From Lachnospiraceae bacterium JC7 (GTDB lineage Bacteria > Bacillota > Clostridia > Lachnospirales > Lachnospiraceae), in NCBI GenBank assembly GCA_000513555.1, contig ALYD01000019.1, positions 1-52,525 of the forward strand: a DNA stretch of 52,525 nucleotides, in the 5' to 3' direction. Every line of letters begins with the position of its first letter. Position 1 is the first letter of the stretch. Both the position numbers and the translations under genes were made by a program. Of the stretch, positions 7,706 through 16,900 are shown one piece after another. The notes beneath the pieces are model-generated. The model was not told where the DNA came from and made no database searches. It saw only the letters and a program-made list of their open reading frames with translations.

Positions 7706-8683
7706 TCACTGAACGATGGGGAACAGCATCTGCTGATTATCCCCGGCAAACAGATTTTCCTTATTTACTATACTGTAACCAACCTCTCTGTCCATAAGCG
7801 CCGAGGTACGGTTCTGGAGCTTTATGGCCAGATCAGACATACTTTGATAACCCATTCTGAAATCGTCGGGCACTATCATGGATTCCACTTCACCGGAATC
7901 TATATAATAAATCAGCTTCTTGCTGCAGCCTGAACCGTACAGTCTCACATCACCGCCTTTTTTAGCAACAAAGTAGTCAACTGCCGTCTCCATACTGTTG
8001 TTATCGAGACCTACCACTATATCTGCAGATTTTTTTTCACTGGTCTTTACAAGCTCGTCTTCAGTATATCGGTTCTCGGAAATGCACCACACCACCTCCG
8101 GACTCATTTTCCCGGTCGCATCCAGAAATCCCCTGAGTCTCTCCTGCATGGCGTACTGATTCTGATTTCCCGCAACTATACCCACCTTCATTTCTTTGAG
8201 ACTTTCACCATAGTCTATGACCACCTCATTTCCTATGGCTCTTCCAATGGCATAATTATCAGGCATCACAGTTGCATGATTTCCTCTTATATCCGCACCG
8301 GCTTTGACATCGGTCTCCACCAGCATGATGGGAACTCTTGCACTTATGGAATCAACCACATCCTCCACACCTTCGCTCAGACAAAAATCCGCTATGATGC
8401 CATTTGCTCCCTGACTGATCTCATCATTGATAATGGAGGCTTCTGTATAGATATTGTCTATATAATCTGTATAAACATAATCCAGTCTTATATTGTTATC
8501 GTTGGCTGCCTGCTCCAGCCCGGCCTTAAAGTTCACCCATCTGTCCGAGGTGGAGTTACTTACAATGACAGAAACCTTATATACCTCTGTATTTGTACCT
8601 TTTATAAGCATTACCACACAGAATAAGATAACTATAAATATGCCGATAACCAAAGGCAGAATTATTTCATGATCATCATTCAT
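7706..8683 (-). CDS. Membrane-anchored periplasmic-binding protein, likely sensor partner
   Basis: 325 residues. One uncleaved-looking membrane anchor (about 8-27, ILPLVIGIFIVILFCVVMLI) without a lipobox is followed by a periplasmic-binding fold of the LacI/sugar-binding type (KVSVIVSNSTSDRWVNFKAGLEQAA, later DIVVGLDNNSMETAVDYF and MGYQSMSDLAIKL). Its start overlaps the stop of the histidine kinase by four bases (ATGA), so the two are translated together. In Clostridium the XylFII protein, an anchored xylose-binding protein, docks on the LytS kinase to start transport-gene expression; this gene has the same architecture and position. I infer it is the ligand-binding subunit of the kinase at 8680-10737. 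It is more divergent than the two MglB-like proteins and lacks their calcium loop. Confidence 0.85.
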   Translation of the reverse strand: MNDDHEIILPLVIGIFIVILFCVVMLIKGTNTEVYKVSVIVSNSTSDRWVNFKAGLEQAANDNNIRLDYVYTDYIDNIYTEASIINDEISQGANGIIADFCLSEGVEDVVDSISARVPIMLVETDVKAGADIRGNHATVMPDNYAIGRAIGNEVVIDYGESLKEMKVGIVAGNQNQYAMQERLRGFLDATGKMSPEVVWCISENRYTEDELVKTSEKKSADIVVGLDNNSMETAVDYFVAKKGGDVRLYGSGCSKKLIYYIDSGEVESMIVPDDFRMGYQSMSDLAIKLQNRTSALMDREVGYSIVNKENLFAGDNQQMLFPIVQ

Positions 8684-10737
8684 GCTTTATCACCGTTATT
8701 TTCTTTACTTCTCAATGTTCTGTAATGTCCGCTTTCCAGTATCTTCTGATTCTCTTCGTTAAAAGGGATCGCCGGAATGTGTATGGTTATTCTGGTTCCT
8801 TCATCAGGCTCTGATTCCGCCGTAAGTCCGTACTGTTCTCCGAATCGGAGTCTGATTCTGTTGTTCACATTCACAAGTCCTACTCCGGATCCATGTTTCA
8901 CTGCCGTATTCTTAGGCTCATAATCCTCATTAAGCAGGTTCTCACAGACTTCCGGAGGCATACCGTATCCGTTGTCTATGATATCTATGACAATGTCTCC
9001 TTCGGACAATCCTTCCTTTTCAAAAGTATCCTTGCCATCCGTAGGCTTTTCACCATTTTCCTCATGGCTGATGGTAAGAAATCCGGATATATCCGGAACG
9101 AATCTGGCGCATATCCTGATCTCACCTCCGTCATCAGGATCCATATCACCGACACCGTAATAAATGGCATTTTCCAGAATAGGCTGGATAATGAGCTTTA
9201 TGGTGGAGTAATTCTTTATCTTCTCATCGATATCAAACACTACATTAAAGACATTTTTATATCTTACCTTCTGGATATTCATGTAGTTTTCGGCATGGCG
9301 TATTTCCTGTTCAAGAGAAATGATATTCTTTCCCCTGCTGAGACTGATACGGAAGAGACTGGCAAGCTGTGTCACCATGAAAACCGCATCCTTGTTATGT
9401 CCGCCTTCTATCATCCAGACTATGGAATCCAGAGTATTATAAAGGAAGTGGGGATTTATCTGGGACTGGAGGGCGTCCATTTCAGACTTTCTCTTCTCCT
9501 CCTGTTTTATGACTATGTCATCCATGAGCTGATTTATCCTCTCTATGGAATGTCTGAGTGTTCTTCCCAGATGCTCCACCTCCTGGGTGCCTCCGACATA
9601 TATGTCTTCGGGATACATATCACCGTTTTCCATGTTTCTGATGGACTTGTTCAGAAGATTAAGAGGAAGAGAGATCCTGCTTGAGATTATACGGTTAATG
9701 AAAATCATGATGAGAAGCGCACATGAAAGAAGGAGTATGACCAGAAAACGCATATTGCTGATGTCAAGCTGATAAGCACTCTCAGGCAGAACAGCTATAA
9801 GCTTCCATCCCGTATAGGAGATACTGTCCACGATGACCTGTCTGTGCTCCCCATGAAAGACCTCCTCATGGAGTCCGTCTGTATAATGAGCTTCGTTGAC
9901 ATTGTTTTCCCTGATTATCTCGTAGTTAAGCTGCATCTGCTTGGGATGGTATATGATATTTCCGCTTGAATCCGTAAGATAAACATACTGTCCCGTACTG
10001 TCATTGTTGATCCTCTCCATCATTTGCTTGATGGTGGAGTAATTCATATCAACAAGAAGTACTCCGAGAGTCGGGTTACTGCCCTCTGTAAGCTCTACAG
10101 CCCGGCTCAGAGAAACGACCCAGCTGTACTTGAAAGCCGGATCCAGAAACAGATTTTCCACATGAGGAGTAGAAAAATGAAGATTTTCCATCTTTTCGAT
10201 AGCCGAGGTGAACCACACCTGACTTGTAACATCCAGATCTTCCTTGACCGTGGCTATAGGCGTAGCTGAAATAAGTCTTCCGTCATTCAGAAAAAGAGAG
10301 AAACTTACCAGATTGTCCTTATGAGCCTCATAAATAAGATTCATTTCGTTGTCCACAGAGTCCTCGGCTATATCCGTATTCTTTATGACATCATAGTACA
10401 TGGCATCTGAAATACGTCTCATGCTGAGAAGATAATCCTCAAGGTTAACTACAGACTGCTTCATAAGCTGTTCTGTAGTCTCTATGGAACTTGTGTTCAT
10501 ACGCCTTGCAAAAAGAGTGTAGAGCACTATTCCGAGGATCATGAGAAGCGTAAAGGAAACTATGGTAAAGGTCATGAGTATGGTGCCCTGAATATCATGA
10601 GGCATATACTTGTAAAACAACTTTCCGGTCTTTTTCAGACTTGCCTTTACAAGTTTATCTCTCTCCATGGCCTCTTTTTCACTCTTAGGTGCGCCTACAT
10701 TCATTTCTGTTTGATTAAAGGAAACATTATCATCCAT
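8680..10737 (-). CDS. YesM-type sensor histidine kinase
   Basis: 685 residues. A 60-residue cytoplasmic tail precedes a membrane segment at about 53-75. A large extracytoplasmic dCache-like sensor region spans about 80-320, followed by a second membrane segment (about 328-347), a HAMP-type linker, and the His_kinase/HATPase pair. Key motifs are LQSQINPHFLYNTLDS with the phospho-accepting His, the N-box IIQPILENAIYYGV, the G1 box DNGYGMP and the G2 box GSGVGLVNVNNRI. It autophosphorylates and passes phosphate to the response regulator encoded just upstream. The start overlaps the end of the regulator gene by 8 bases and the stop overlaps the anchored binding protein by 4. The gene lies next to mglBAC, so extracellular sugar sensing is the likely role. 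Confidence 0.93.
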   Translation of the reverse strand: MDDNVSFNQTEMNVGAPKSEKEAMERDKLVKASLKKTGKLFYKYMPHDIQGTILMTFTIVSFTLLMILGIVLYTLFARRMNTSSIETTEQLMKQSVVNLEDYLLSMRRISDAMYYDVIKNTDIAEDSVDNEMNLIYEAHKDNLVSFSLFLNDGRLISATPIATVKEDLDVTSQVWFTSAIEKMENLHFSTPHVENLFLDPAFKYSWVVSLSRAVELTEGSNPTLGVLLVDMNYSTIKQMMERINNDSTGQYVYLTDSSGNIIYHPKQMQLNYEIIRENNVNEAHYTDGLHEEVFHGEHRQVIVDSISYTGWKLIAVLPESAYQLDISNMRFLVILLLSCALLIMIFINRIISSRISLPLNLLNKSIRNMENGDMYPEDIYVGGTQEVEHLGRTLRHSIERINQLMDDIVIKQEEKRKSEMDALQSQINPHFLYNTLDSIVWMIEGGHNKDAVFMVTQLASLFRISLSRGKNIISLEQEIRHAENYMNIQKVRYKNVFNVVFDIDEKIKNYSTIKLIIQPILENAIYYGVGDMDPDDGGEIRICARFVPDISGFLTISHEENGEKPTDGKDTFEKEGLSEGDIVIDIIDNGYGMPPEVCENLLNEDYEPKNTAVKHGSGVGLVNVNNRIRLRFGEQYGLTAESEPDEGTRITIHIPAIPFNEENQKILESGHYRTLRSKENNGDKA

Positions 10738-12358
10738 TTTGCTGCATCTTATACCTTGAAGGAGAAACTCCGAATTTCTTTTTGAAAACGTAACTGAAGT
10801 AATTTGGATCGCTGTAACCGACCGCCTCTGCTATGACATAAGTTTTCTCATTGTCCTCCAGAAGCATACGAACAGCCTTTTCCATACGTATATCAGTAAG
10901 ATAATTAATAAAAGTCTTTCCGGTCTCCTTCTTGAAAACCGTAGAAAAATATGCGGAACTGATAACCAGATAGGAACAAATGCTCTCAACCGTGAGGTCC
11001 TTGTTGCCATAATTCTCTCTTACATAATCTATAGCCTTTGAGACAAAACTTCTGGTCGTGTCGGAACGGTTTGCGCGAAGCGTCTCTCTTATATCATGGG
11101 TCGTTTTCTTGAGCCATTTTGTGAGTTCGCCAATGTCCAGGTGCTGGACCTTATCGTATGGATCCTCATCCTTTCCGAATATACTTGAAGGGTCTACATG
11201 ATTTCCCTTCATAAATCTGTATATCTCCGTTACCAGATCCATGACAAAGAATTTATAATCCTGAATGGAAGGATTTACCGGCGCTTCATCTGCTATGAAT
11301 CTGTCTATCTCGGCATCCAGATTCTCCTCTGTATCCATCTTTATGGCTTTAAAAACCGAATACAGTCTGTCATCAGTTCCTTCGGACTTCAGATTATCTC
11401 CGGTTTTATTATCCTCAGGGGCTATCTCTGCGATATTTATGGCCTGACCGCGTCCGTAGATCACTCTGTAGGAAGTAGCCTCTCTTGCTCCCATATAGGC
11501 CTTGGGAAGATTCATGATATTTGATACCGGCTTTCCGATTCCCGCAGTTATGGTCGCCTTTGAAATATGCTTACTGAGCCTGCACAGAACCTGACATTCA
11601 TCCGTCAGCTGTCTTACTTCACTTTCGGAATCCATCTGCACCAGAATTATGACATTTCCGAGGTAGGAAAAGAATCTTGCGTCCCATTTCTTACTTATAT
11701 GCTCCTCCCATAACTTTCTTACAGACATGGTTATGAGCAGCGGGTTGATTCCTTCCGGAGCAAGGGAAGTACTGTTATGAAGGATAACAACATCAAAAAA
11801 CGGCCCGTTGAGACTGACCTGATAGTCCATCATATCCCTTGCCAGTGTCTCTTCATCCGCACGACCCTCTATGAGTGCTGTATAGAAATTCTCCTGAAGT
11901 ATAGGAAGACTTTCCTGATAGTACTTCTTAAGCATGTTTATATTCTGCTTTTCATTGAACTCCTTATCAAGAGACCCTTTGATCCTTTTGAAGACCTCGC
12001 TCAGCTCCGTGGAATCTATAGGTTTCAGAATGTACTCTTCAGCCTCCAGTCTTATGGCTTCCTTTGCATATTCAAACTCATCGAAGCCGGAAAATATGAT
12101 GATCTTGATTGTAGGATACTGCTCTTTAAGTCTTCTTGCCAGCTCAAGTCCATCCATATATGGCATCTTGATGTCCGTCATCACCACATCAGGCTGATTC
12201 TCCTCAGCCATTTCCAGAGCCTCCAGGCCGTTATGGGCATATCCCTGAACCGAAAAGCCCAGACTTTCCCAGTCTATTTTATTGATGATGACCTGTATTA
12301 CTGTCTCCTCATCATCCACCAGCATAACTGAATAATTCTTAGTTTCGCCGTTCCTCAC
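10730..12358 (-). CDS. YesN-type response regulator, receiver plus AraC DNA-binding domain
   Basis: About 542 residues. The receiver domain is N-terminal (VMLVDDEE acidic pocket, phospho-acceptor Asp in VVMTDIKMPYMDG at about residue 62, IIIFSGFDEFEYAKEAI, Lys in YILKPID). A middle region of about 250 residues has no motif I recognise. The C-terminus is an AraC/XylS double helix-turn-helix (LTVESICSYLVISSAYFSTVFKKETG and AVGYSDPNYFSYVFKKKFGVSPSRYK). The frame is open to a GTG at 12370, but GTGAGG there makes a proper ribosome site for the GTG at 12358, which I prefer. It overlaps the kinase gene by 8 bases. The likely target is the mglBAC promoter immediately upstream, by analogy with YesN-type control of sugar transporters. 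Confidence 0.92.
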   Translation of the reverse strand: MRNGETKNYSVMLVDDEETVIQVIINKIDWESLGFSVQGYAHNGLEALEMAEENQPDVVMTDIKMPYMDGLELARRLKEQYPTIKIIIFSGFDEFEYAKEAIRLEAEEYILKPIDSTELSEVFKRIKGSLDKEFNEKQNINMLKKYYQESLPILQENFYTALIEGRADEETLARDMMDYQVSLNGPFFDVVILHNSTSLAPEGINPLLITMSVRKLWEEHISKKWDARFFSYLGNVIILVQMDSESEVRQLTDECQVLCRLSKHISKATITAGIGKPVSNIMNLPKAYMGAREATSYRVIYGRGQAINIAEIAPEDNKTGDNLKSEGTDDRLYSVFKAIKMDTEENLDAEIDRFIADEAPVNPSIQDYKFFVMDLVTEIYRFMKGNHVDPSSIFGKDEDPYDKVQHLDIGELTKWLKKTTHDIRETLRANRSDTTRSFVSKAIDYVRENYGNKDLTVESICSYLVISSAYFSTVFKKETGKTFINYLTDIRMEKAVRMLLEDNEKTYVIAEAVGYSDPNYFSYVFKKKFGVSPSRYKMQQNG

Positions 12359-12392
12359 TATCTGCCTCACTTCATATCTATATATTTTTTTA

Positions 12393-12752
12393 TCACATTC
12401 CCATGTGATTTCTGTTTCCGTACTTCTCTTCTATCTTCTTGAATCTGAAGAATACTACAGCTATAGACAGAATCAGGAACAACATACCCATGAGTCCATC
12501 ATACTGCGAAACAACCTCCATAACAAAAACACAGGCAGCAAAGCAGAGAATAAGTATTCCCATTTCCTTCGCATACGGTTCTTTATTTTCTTCCTTCAGC
12601 TTTCCCCATTCCTTTGGTCTTACAGCATCAACATCCTTAAATACCAAAAGCTTTACGGCATAGTATATGAATATTGCCCCCATAAAAAGCTGCATGGCAT
12701 GGGCTGATAAAAACTGTGTTATGAGTGTTTCGTTTTCTGCAAGCATCACCAT
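12393..12752 (-). CDS. Small membrane protein at the head of the sensor operon
   Basis: 119 residues from the preferred ATG at 12752, which has GAGG nine bases ahead. The frame is open further up to 12812, but the ATG there has no properly spaced ribosome site. Three hydrophobic segments are visible: about 16-36 (AMQLFMGAIFIYYAVKLLVF), 66-84 (ILILCFAACVFVMEVV) and 89-105. A lysine/glutamate-rich cytoplasmic loop lies between the first two (RPKEWGKLKEENKEPYAKE). I recognise no family. It is 22 to 34 bases upstream of the response-regulator start, depending on which start is used, so it is very probably co-transcribed and may be an accessory of the sensor or of the Mgl transporter; no function can be read from the sequence. 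Confidence 0.7.
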   Translation of the reverse strand: MVMLAENETLITQFLSAHAMQLFMGAIFIYYAVKLLVFKDVDAVRPKEWGKLKEENKEPYAKEMGILILCFAACVFVMEVVSQYDGLMGMLFLILSIAVVFFRFKKIEEKYGNRNHMGM

Positions 12753-12854
12753 ATATAAGTACCTCACTGTAATAATGTGAAAATCCCGCATGGATGTTCT
12801 TCCCGCAGGCATTTCCCCTTGATATCTTATCCTTATTTTTAAAAAAAGAGTATT

Positions 12855-12884
12855 AAAAAAGGTCTGTGGCTTAAGTCACAGACC
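12855..12884 (-). terminator. Terminator of the mglBAC operon
   Basis: A 10-bp stem (GGTCTGTGGC/GTCACAGACC with one G-T pair, loop TTAA) is followed on the minus strand by TTTTTT. It lies 31 bases after the mglC stop and separates the transporter operon from the sensor operon. Confidence 0.9.
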
Positions 12885-12915
12885 TCATTATAATCCATGG
12901 ATTTACATCCCTCAA

Positions 12916-13920
12916 TTACTTCTTCTGAACGTACTTTCTGATATCCAGTGAGATAGCAACGAAAATTACGATACCGATAGCGATGTACTGAGAGTTTGCA
13001 TCTACTCCGAGGAACTGGAGGGCAACCTTCAGAAGTTCAAGTACGGCTACACCGATGATAGCTGATGAAACCTTACCACGTCCACCTGTTACTGATACAC
13101 CTCCGAGGGCACAGGCTGCGATACCTTCCATCTCGTATGAAAGACCGGTATTGATAGATGCACCACCTGCCTTTGCTCCGAGCATGAAGCCTGCCATTGC
13201 GAAGAATGCAGATGCCTTTGCATAGATAAGTACCATTGTAAGCTTTACAGGTACACCGGCAACCTCTGCTGCCTGTGGGTTACCACCTATAGCATACATA
13301 TACTTACCGTGACGAGTCATGTTGTAAATGAACCATGTTATTCCTGCCATGGCTATAGCCATCCAGATAAGCCAGCTGAGTCCAAGGAATCTTCCTGTTG
13401 AGAATCCTGTGTACTCTGTAACATATCCACCGAGAGGTGTAGCACCTGTATAGATAAGACCGAGTCCATAGATGATCTCCATCATTGCAAGTGTTGAAAT
13501 GAATGGTGGAACATGAAGGAATGCTATGAACCAGCCTGTGACTGCACCAAAGCATCCGCAGATAAGCATTGCTATGATAAGTACCAGAAAAGGATTCAGT
13601 GGTGTGATGCTGGCAAGGAATCCTTCCTGGAAGAAACGTCCGCCGTACTCCTGCTTCTGAAGAAGAGTACCTGCGATACATGCACCGAAACCTACCATAC
13701 GTCCACCGGAAAGGTCGCAACCGCCGGTGATAACTGCACCTGAAATACCAAGAGCGATAACAAGTCTGTAAGACATGTTAGCAAGAAGGTTCAGGAAGTT
13801 GTTTGGTGTCAAGAAATTCTTTGTTGTTAATCCCGTATATATAACGAGTACGAACATTACGATGATAACACCGTTATTGATAAGAAAATCTGTGATTTTC
13901 TGTTTTTGTGTCTTCTGCAT
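12916..13920 (-). CDS. mglC: Galactose/methyl-galactoside-type ABC transporter permease
   Basis: A 334-residue integral membrane protein of the RbsC/MglC permease family, which forms the homodimeric channel of ribose/galactose-type importers. Eight or more membrane segments are visible. The conserved elements are GGCDLSGGRMVGFGACIAG in the second to third segments, the EAA-like loop MYAIGGNPQAAEVAGVPV, and the C-terminal GGVSVTGGRGKVSSAIIGV motif. AAGGGG lies about seven bases before the ATG. It follows mglA by 30 bases and is the last gene of mglB-mglA-mglC. The size is typical. The substrate could be galactose, glucose, a methylgalactoside or a related sugar. Confidence 0.93.
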   Translation of the reverse strand: MQKTQKQKITDFLINNGVIIVMFVLVIYTGLTTKNFLTPNNFLNLLANMSYRLVIALGISGAVITGGCDLSGGRMVGFGACIAGTLLQKQEYGGRFFQEGFLASITPLNPFLVLIIAMLICGCFGAVTGWFIAFLHVPPFISTLAMMEIIYGLGLIYTGATPLGGYVTEYTGFSTGRFLGLSWLIWMAIAMAGITWFIYNMTRHGKYMYAIGGNPQAAEVAGVPVKLTMVLIYAKASAFFAMAGFMLGAKAGGASINTGLSYEMEGIAACALGGVSVTGGRGKVSSAIIGVAVLELLKVALQFLGVDANSQYIAIGIVIFVAISLDIRKYVQKK

Positions 13921-13950
13921 TTTACTTTCCCCTTAATCTCAAATACTAAA

Positions 13951-15459
13951 TCAGAACTTTGTTGCAAAAGTCATGACCTTTTCCTGAGTCATGTCTTCCT
14001 GCTGATCTATCTGACCAGTGATCTTACCATTACACATTACATAAACTCGATCCGCCATACCGAGAAGCTCAGGCATTTCAGAAGAGATCATTATGATTGC
14101 CTTACCCTGCTTTGCAAGATCTTCCATGATCTCATAGATCTCATGCTTGGCTCCTACGTCGATACCTCTTGTAGGCTCATCCATGATGAGGATGTCAGGA
14201 TCGTTTGCCAGCCATCTTGATACGATTACCTTCTGCTGGTTACCACCGGAAAGATTCTCGATGTGCTGGTTCATGCTCGGTGTTTTGATAGAAAGCTGCT
14301 TGATGCTATCATCAACGATTTTGTTTATTGTTGGATGATTGAGAACAAATCCGCCCTTAAGGTGCTTATTGTAAATGGAAATACCTACATTATCCTTGAT
14401 GGACAGACATCCGAAAATACCGTTTCCTCTACGATCCTCTGTGATCATACCGATACCGGCATCCATGGCATCCTTTGGCTTTGTGATCTTCACTTCCTTG
14501 CCATGGATCTTTATGGTTCCACTTGAAAGATGTCTTATTCCGAAGATACCCTCCATAAGCTCTGTTCTCTGTGCACCAACAAGTCCGCCGAATCCGAGGA
14601 TCTCACCTCTACGGATGTTAAATGAACAGTTCTGGAAGGACTTTGCATGAATAGAACTTACATTTTCCACTTCAAGGATAACCTCACCGATCTCATGATC
14701 GTGTTCAGGATAGATCTGAGTGAGCTCACGTCCTACCATCTTTGCGATGATCTGATCTGTTGTAAGCTCTGCTGCCGGCCATGTTCCTACATAGGTACCG
14801 TCTCGCATTACCTGAATATCATCAGCTATTCTCTTTATCTCATCCATCTTATGAGAAATATAGATCATGGAAACTCCACGGTCTCTTAACTGATTCATAA
14901 CCTTGAAAAGGAAATCTACTTCATTATCAGAGAGGGAAGATGTAGGCTCATCGAAAATGATTACCTTTGCCTCACGGGAAACCGCCTTGGCAATTTCTAC
15001 CAGCTGCATCTGACCTATAGATAATGATCCGAGCAGAGCCTTTGGATTATACTCAAGACCCAGCTCCTTTAACCACTTCTCGGTTTCAGCGAACATGGTA
15101 GCATGGTCTATCATCTGTATCGGTCCGTACTTCTTGACCGGGAAACGGCCCAGATACATATTTTCACCGATACTTCTTGCCGGGATAGGCTGAAGCTCCT
15201 GGTGTACCATCGCTACTCCCCTCTTTGCTGCTTCATCAGGGTTAGCGATCTCAACTTTCTCACCATCCAGATATATTTCTCCTTCATCCATGTGGTAGAT
15301 ACCAAAAAGACACTTCATAAGTGTTGACTTTCCGGCACCGTTTTCTCCCATGAGTGCGAGAACTGTACCTGGACGAACAGCAAGATTGACTTTATCCAGC
15401 GCTTTTACACCTGGGAATGACTTAGATACTCCTCTAAGTTCCAGTTTATATTCCGCCAT
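13951..15459 (-). CDS. mglA: Sugar ABC transporter ATP-binding protein with two nucleotide-binding domains
   Basis: A 502-residue fused ATPase of the MglA/RbsA/XylG class. The first domain has Walker A GENGAGKST (38-46), signature LSIGQMQLVEIAKA and Walker B VIIFDEPTSSL. The second domain has the degenerate Walker A usual for this class (GGLVGAQRTELMEGIFG), a normal signature LSGGNQQKVIVSRWL and Walker B ILIMDEPTRGID. It powers sugar import with MglC and MglB. It follows mglB after a 111-base gap with a strong hairpin, which probably lowers its expression relative to mglB, as expected since the binding protein is needed in excess. Confidence 0.95.
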   Translation of the reverse strand: MAEYKLELRGVSKSFPGVKALDKVNLAVRPGTVLALMGENGAGKSTLMKCLFGIYHMDEGEIYLDGEKVEIANPDEAAKRGVAMVHQELQPIPARSIGENMYLGRFPVKKYGPIQMIDHATMFAETEKWLKELGLEYNPKALLGSLSIGQMQLVEIAKAVSREAKVIIFDEPTSSLSDNEVDFLFKVMNQLRDRGVSMIYISHKMDEIKRIADDIQVMRDGTYVGTWPAAELTTDQIIAKMVGRELTQIYPEHDHEIGEVILEVENVSSIHAKSFQNCSFNIRRGEILGFGGLVGAQRTELMEGIFGIRHLSSGTIKIHGKEVKITKPKDAMDAGIGMITEDRRGNGIFGCLSIKDNVGISIYNKHLKGGFVLNHPTINKIVDDSIKQLSIKTPSMNQHIENLSGGNQQKVIVSRWLANDPDILIMDEPTRGIDVGAKHEIYEIMEDLAKQGKAIIMISSEMPELLGMADRVYVMCNGKITGQIDQQEDMTQEKVMTFATKF

Positions 15460-15493
15460 TTTGTCCTCCAGTTAACTTTACTTTTTTACAAAG

Positions 15494-15529
15494 CAGGAGC
15501 ACAGGTGCGATTTCGCACCCGCACTCCTG
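15494..15529 (-). other. Intercistronic hairpin between mglB and mglA
   Basis: On the minus strand CAGGAG...CTCCTG encloses a G-U-rich middle and GGTGCGA/TCGCACC with loop AA, giving a stem of about 17 bp including wobble pairs. The T-rich stretch after it is interrupted (TTTGTAAAAAAG), so it is more likely an mRNA-stabilising or partial-termination hairpin than a full terminator. Such hairpins after binding-protein genes raise binding protein over membrane components. Confidence 0.75.
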
Positions 15530-15570
15530 TCTAATGATCTTAATTAATTTAGTTACTTCTTTTCTGATTA

Positions 15571-16683
15571 TCAGCCAAGTGAAGCAAGGATATCATCAAC
15601 ATTAGCTGTTGTAACCTTTACATAATCACAGCCGATGTAGTGATCATTTGACTCACCCTTAAGATACTTAACAGCTGCATCTGCTGCTGAGTGTGACTGT
15701 GAGATGTGATCGTTAAATACTGTACCTGTCTGCTTTCCGGACTTAACGTTCTCACAAGCCTCCTGAAGAGCATCTACACCAAGGAGATATACATCTGTTC
15801 CAACTGTCTCGCCTGCTGCCTCGATAGCCTGAAGAGCACCAAGAGCCATAGCGTCGTTGTTACAGAATACTACTTCGATGTCCTTACCATGCTGAGCAAG
15901 TGAGTTAGCAACAAGTGACTGTGCCTGAGCCTGATCCCAGTTACCAACCTGATCATCAAGTTCCTCAACCTCGATACCCTTATCCTTAAGAGCCTTTACA
16001 GAGAACTCTGTTCTGTACTGAGCATCAACGTTCTCAGGATCACCCTCGATCATGATGTAAGAAACCTTACCGTCACCGTTGATATCACCCTTGTTCTCAA
16101 GGTCAGCAACGATCTCACCCTGCATTGTACCTGACTGACGAGCGTCACATCCAACGTATGTTACGTTCATGTTCTCATCTGCCCATCTCTTCTCTTCCTG
16201 CTCATCAGGCTCTCTGTTGATGTAAACGAGAGGGATGTTAGCTGCTGTAACCATATCTGTGATTGTAGCTGCTGATGAAGAGTTAACAGGGTTGATGATA
16301 AGAACGTCTACACCTGATGTGATGAAGTTCTGGATCTGGTTTGTCTGAGTAGCCTGATCGTTAGCACCGTCAACGATTGAAATGTTCTCAGGCTTGAAAC
16401 CAAGTGACTCAAGATATGACTGAAGCTCTGTTCTGAAGAGTGTCATGAAGTTATCTGAGAACTGATAGATACAAACGCCCACCTTCTTGTCAGCAAGGTC
16501 TGCTGATCCTGCCTCTGCTGCAGCTGTTGCTGCCTCTGTAGCTGCTGCTGCAGGAGCTGCTGTCTCTGTCTTTGCTGCCTCTGTAGCTGCGGCTGTTGTA
16601 GCTGCAGTGTTAGATGATCCACAACCTGCAAGCATAGATACTGCCATTGCTGAAACTGTGAGTAAGCTAAGTGCTTTCTTCAT
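15571..16683 (-). CDS. mglB: Galactose/glucose-type sugar-binding lipoprotein
   Basis: 370 residues. A textbook lipoprotein signal (MKKALSLL..., lipobox LAGC, Cys 21) is followed by an Ala/Thr/Glu-rich low-complexity linker to about residue 60 that likely spans the cell wall. The rest is a periplasmic-binding fold of the MglB type: KVGVCIYQFSDNFM strand, the calcium-loop-like INGDGKVSYIMIEGDPENVDA, ligand-side FCNNDAMALGALQAIEAAG, and VFNDHISQSH near the end. It is the first gene of the mglBAC operon and has a strong AGGAGG ribosome site. Codon choice here (mostly GAG for Glu, AAC for Asn, TAC for Tyr) is more biased than in neighbouring genes, which fits very high expression. Confidence 0.93.
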   Translation of the reverse strand: MKKALSLLTVSAMAVSMLAGCGSSNTAATTAAATEAAKTETAAPAAAATEAATAAAEAGSADLADKKVGVCIYQFSDNFMTLFRTELQSYLESLGFKPENISIVDGANDQATQTNQIQNFITSGVDVLIINPVNSSSAATITDMVTAANIPLVYINREPDEQEEKRWADENMNVTYVGCDARQSGTMQGEIVADLENKGDINGDGKVSYIMIEGDPENVDAQYRTEFSVKALKDKGIEVEELDDQVGNWDQAQAQSLVANSLAQHGKDIEVVFCNNDAMALGALQAIEAAGETVGTDVYLLGVDALQEACENVKSGKQTGTVFNDHISQSHSAADAAVKYLKGESNDHYIGCDYVKVTTANVDDILASLG

Positions 16684-16743
16684 AATAATTCAATCCTCCT
16701 AGATCTACTGTTGTTTACGGGAACTCCCGTGTTTTCTGAGTAG

Positions 16744-16784
16744 ATTATATCTGTACCCTCCGAAGGAAAGAATAGATTATTCTT
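16744..16784 (-). promoter_or_regulatory. Candidate mglBAC promoter with an inverted-repeat operator
   Basis: On the minus strand TATAAT (16744-16749) lies 60 bases before the mglB start. No good -35 hexamer is found at the right distance (TTCTTT at best). Exactly there a 17-base inverted repeat, AAGAATA-GAT-TATTCTT (16768-16784), abuts the position. A strong -10 with a poor -35 covered by a dyad suggests an activator-dependent promoter. The YesN-type regulator of the adjacent operon is an obvious candidate, by inference only. Confidence 0.5.
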
Positions 16785-16900
16785 CTTTGAATCTTGAAAA
16801 TCCTTTCATATCTTTAGAACCTTGGAATTTTTATGATTTTTCCACCTGGAAACGCATCTTTCATTTAAATTTTTTATTTTTCGGTTAAATTTAATCAAAT

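Noticed and set aside
16443..16702. Gln/Ala-rich overlapping frames at the start of mglB
   Set aside because: They come from the repetitive Ala/Thr/Glu linker codons of mglB read in other frames and have no ribosome sites.
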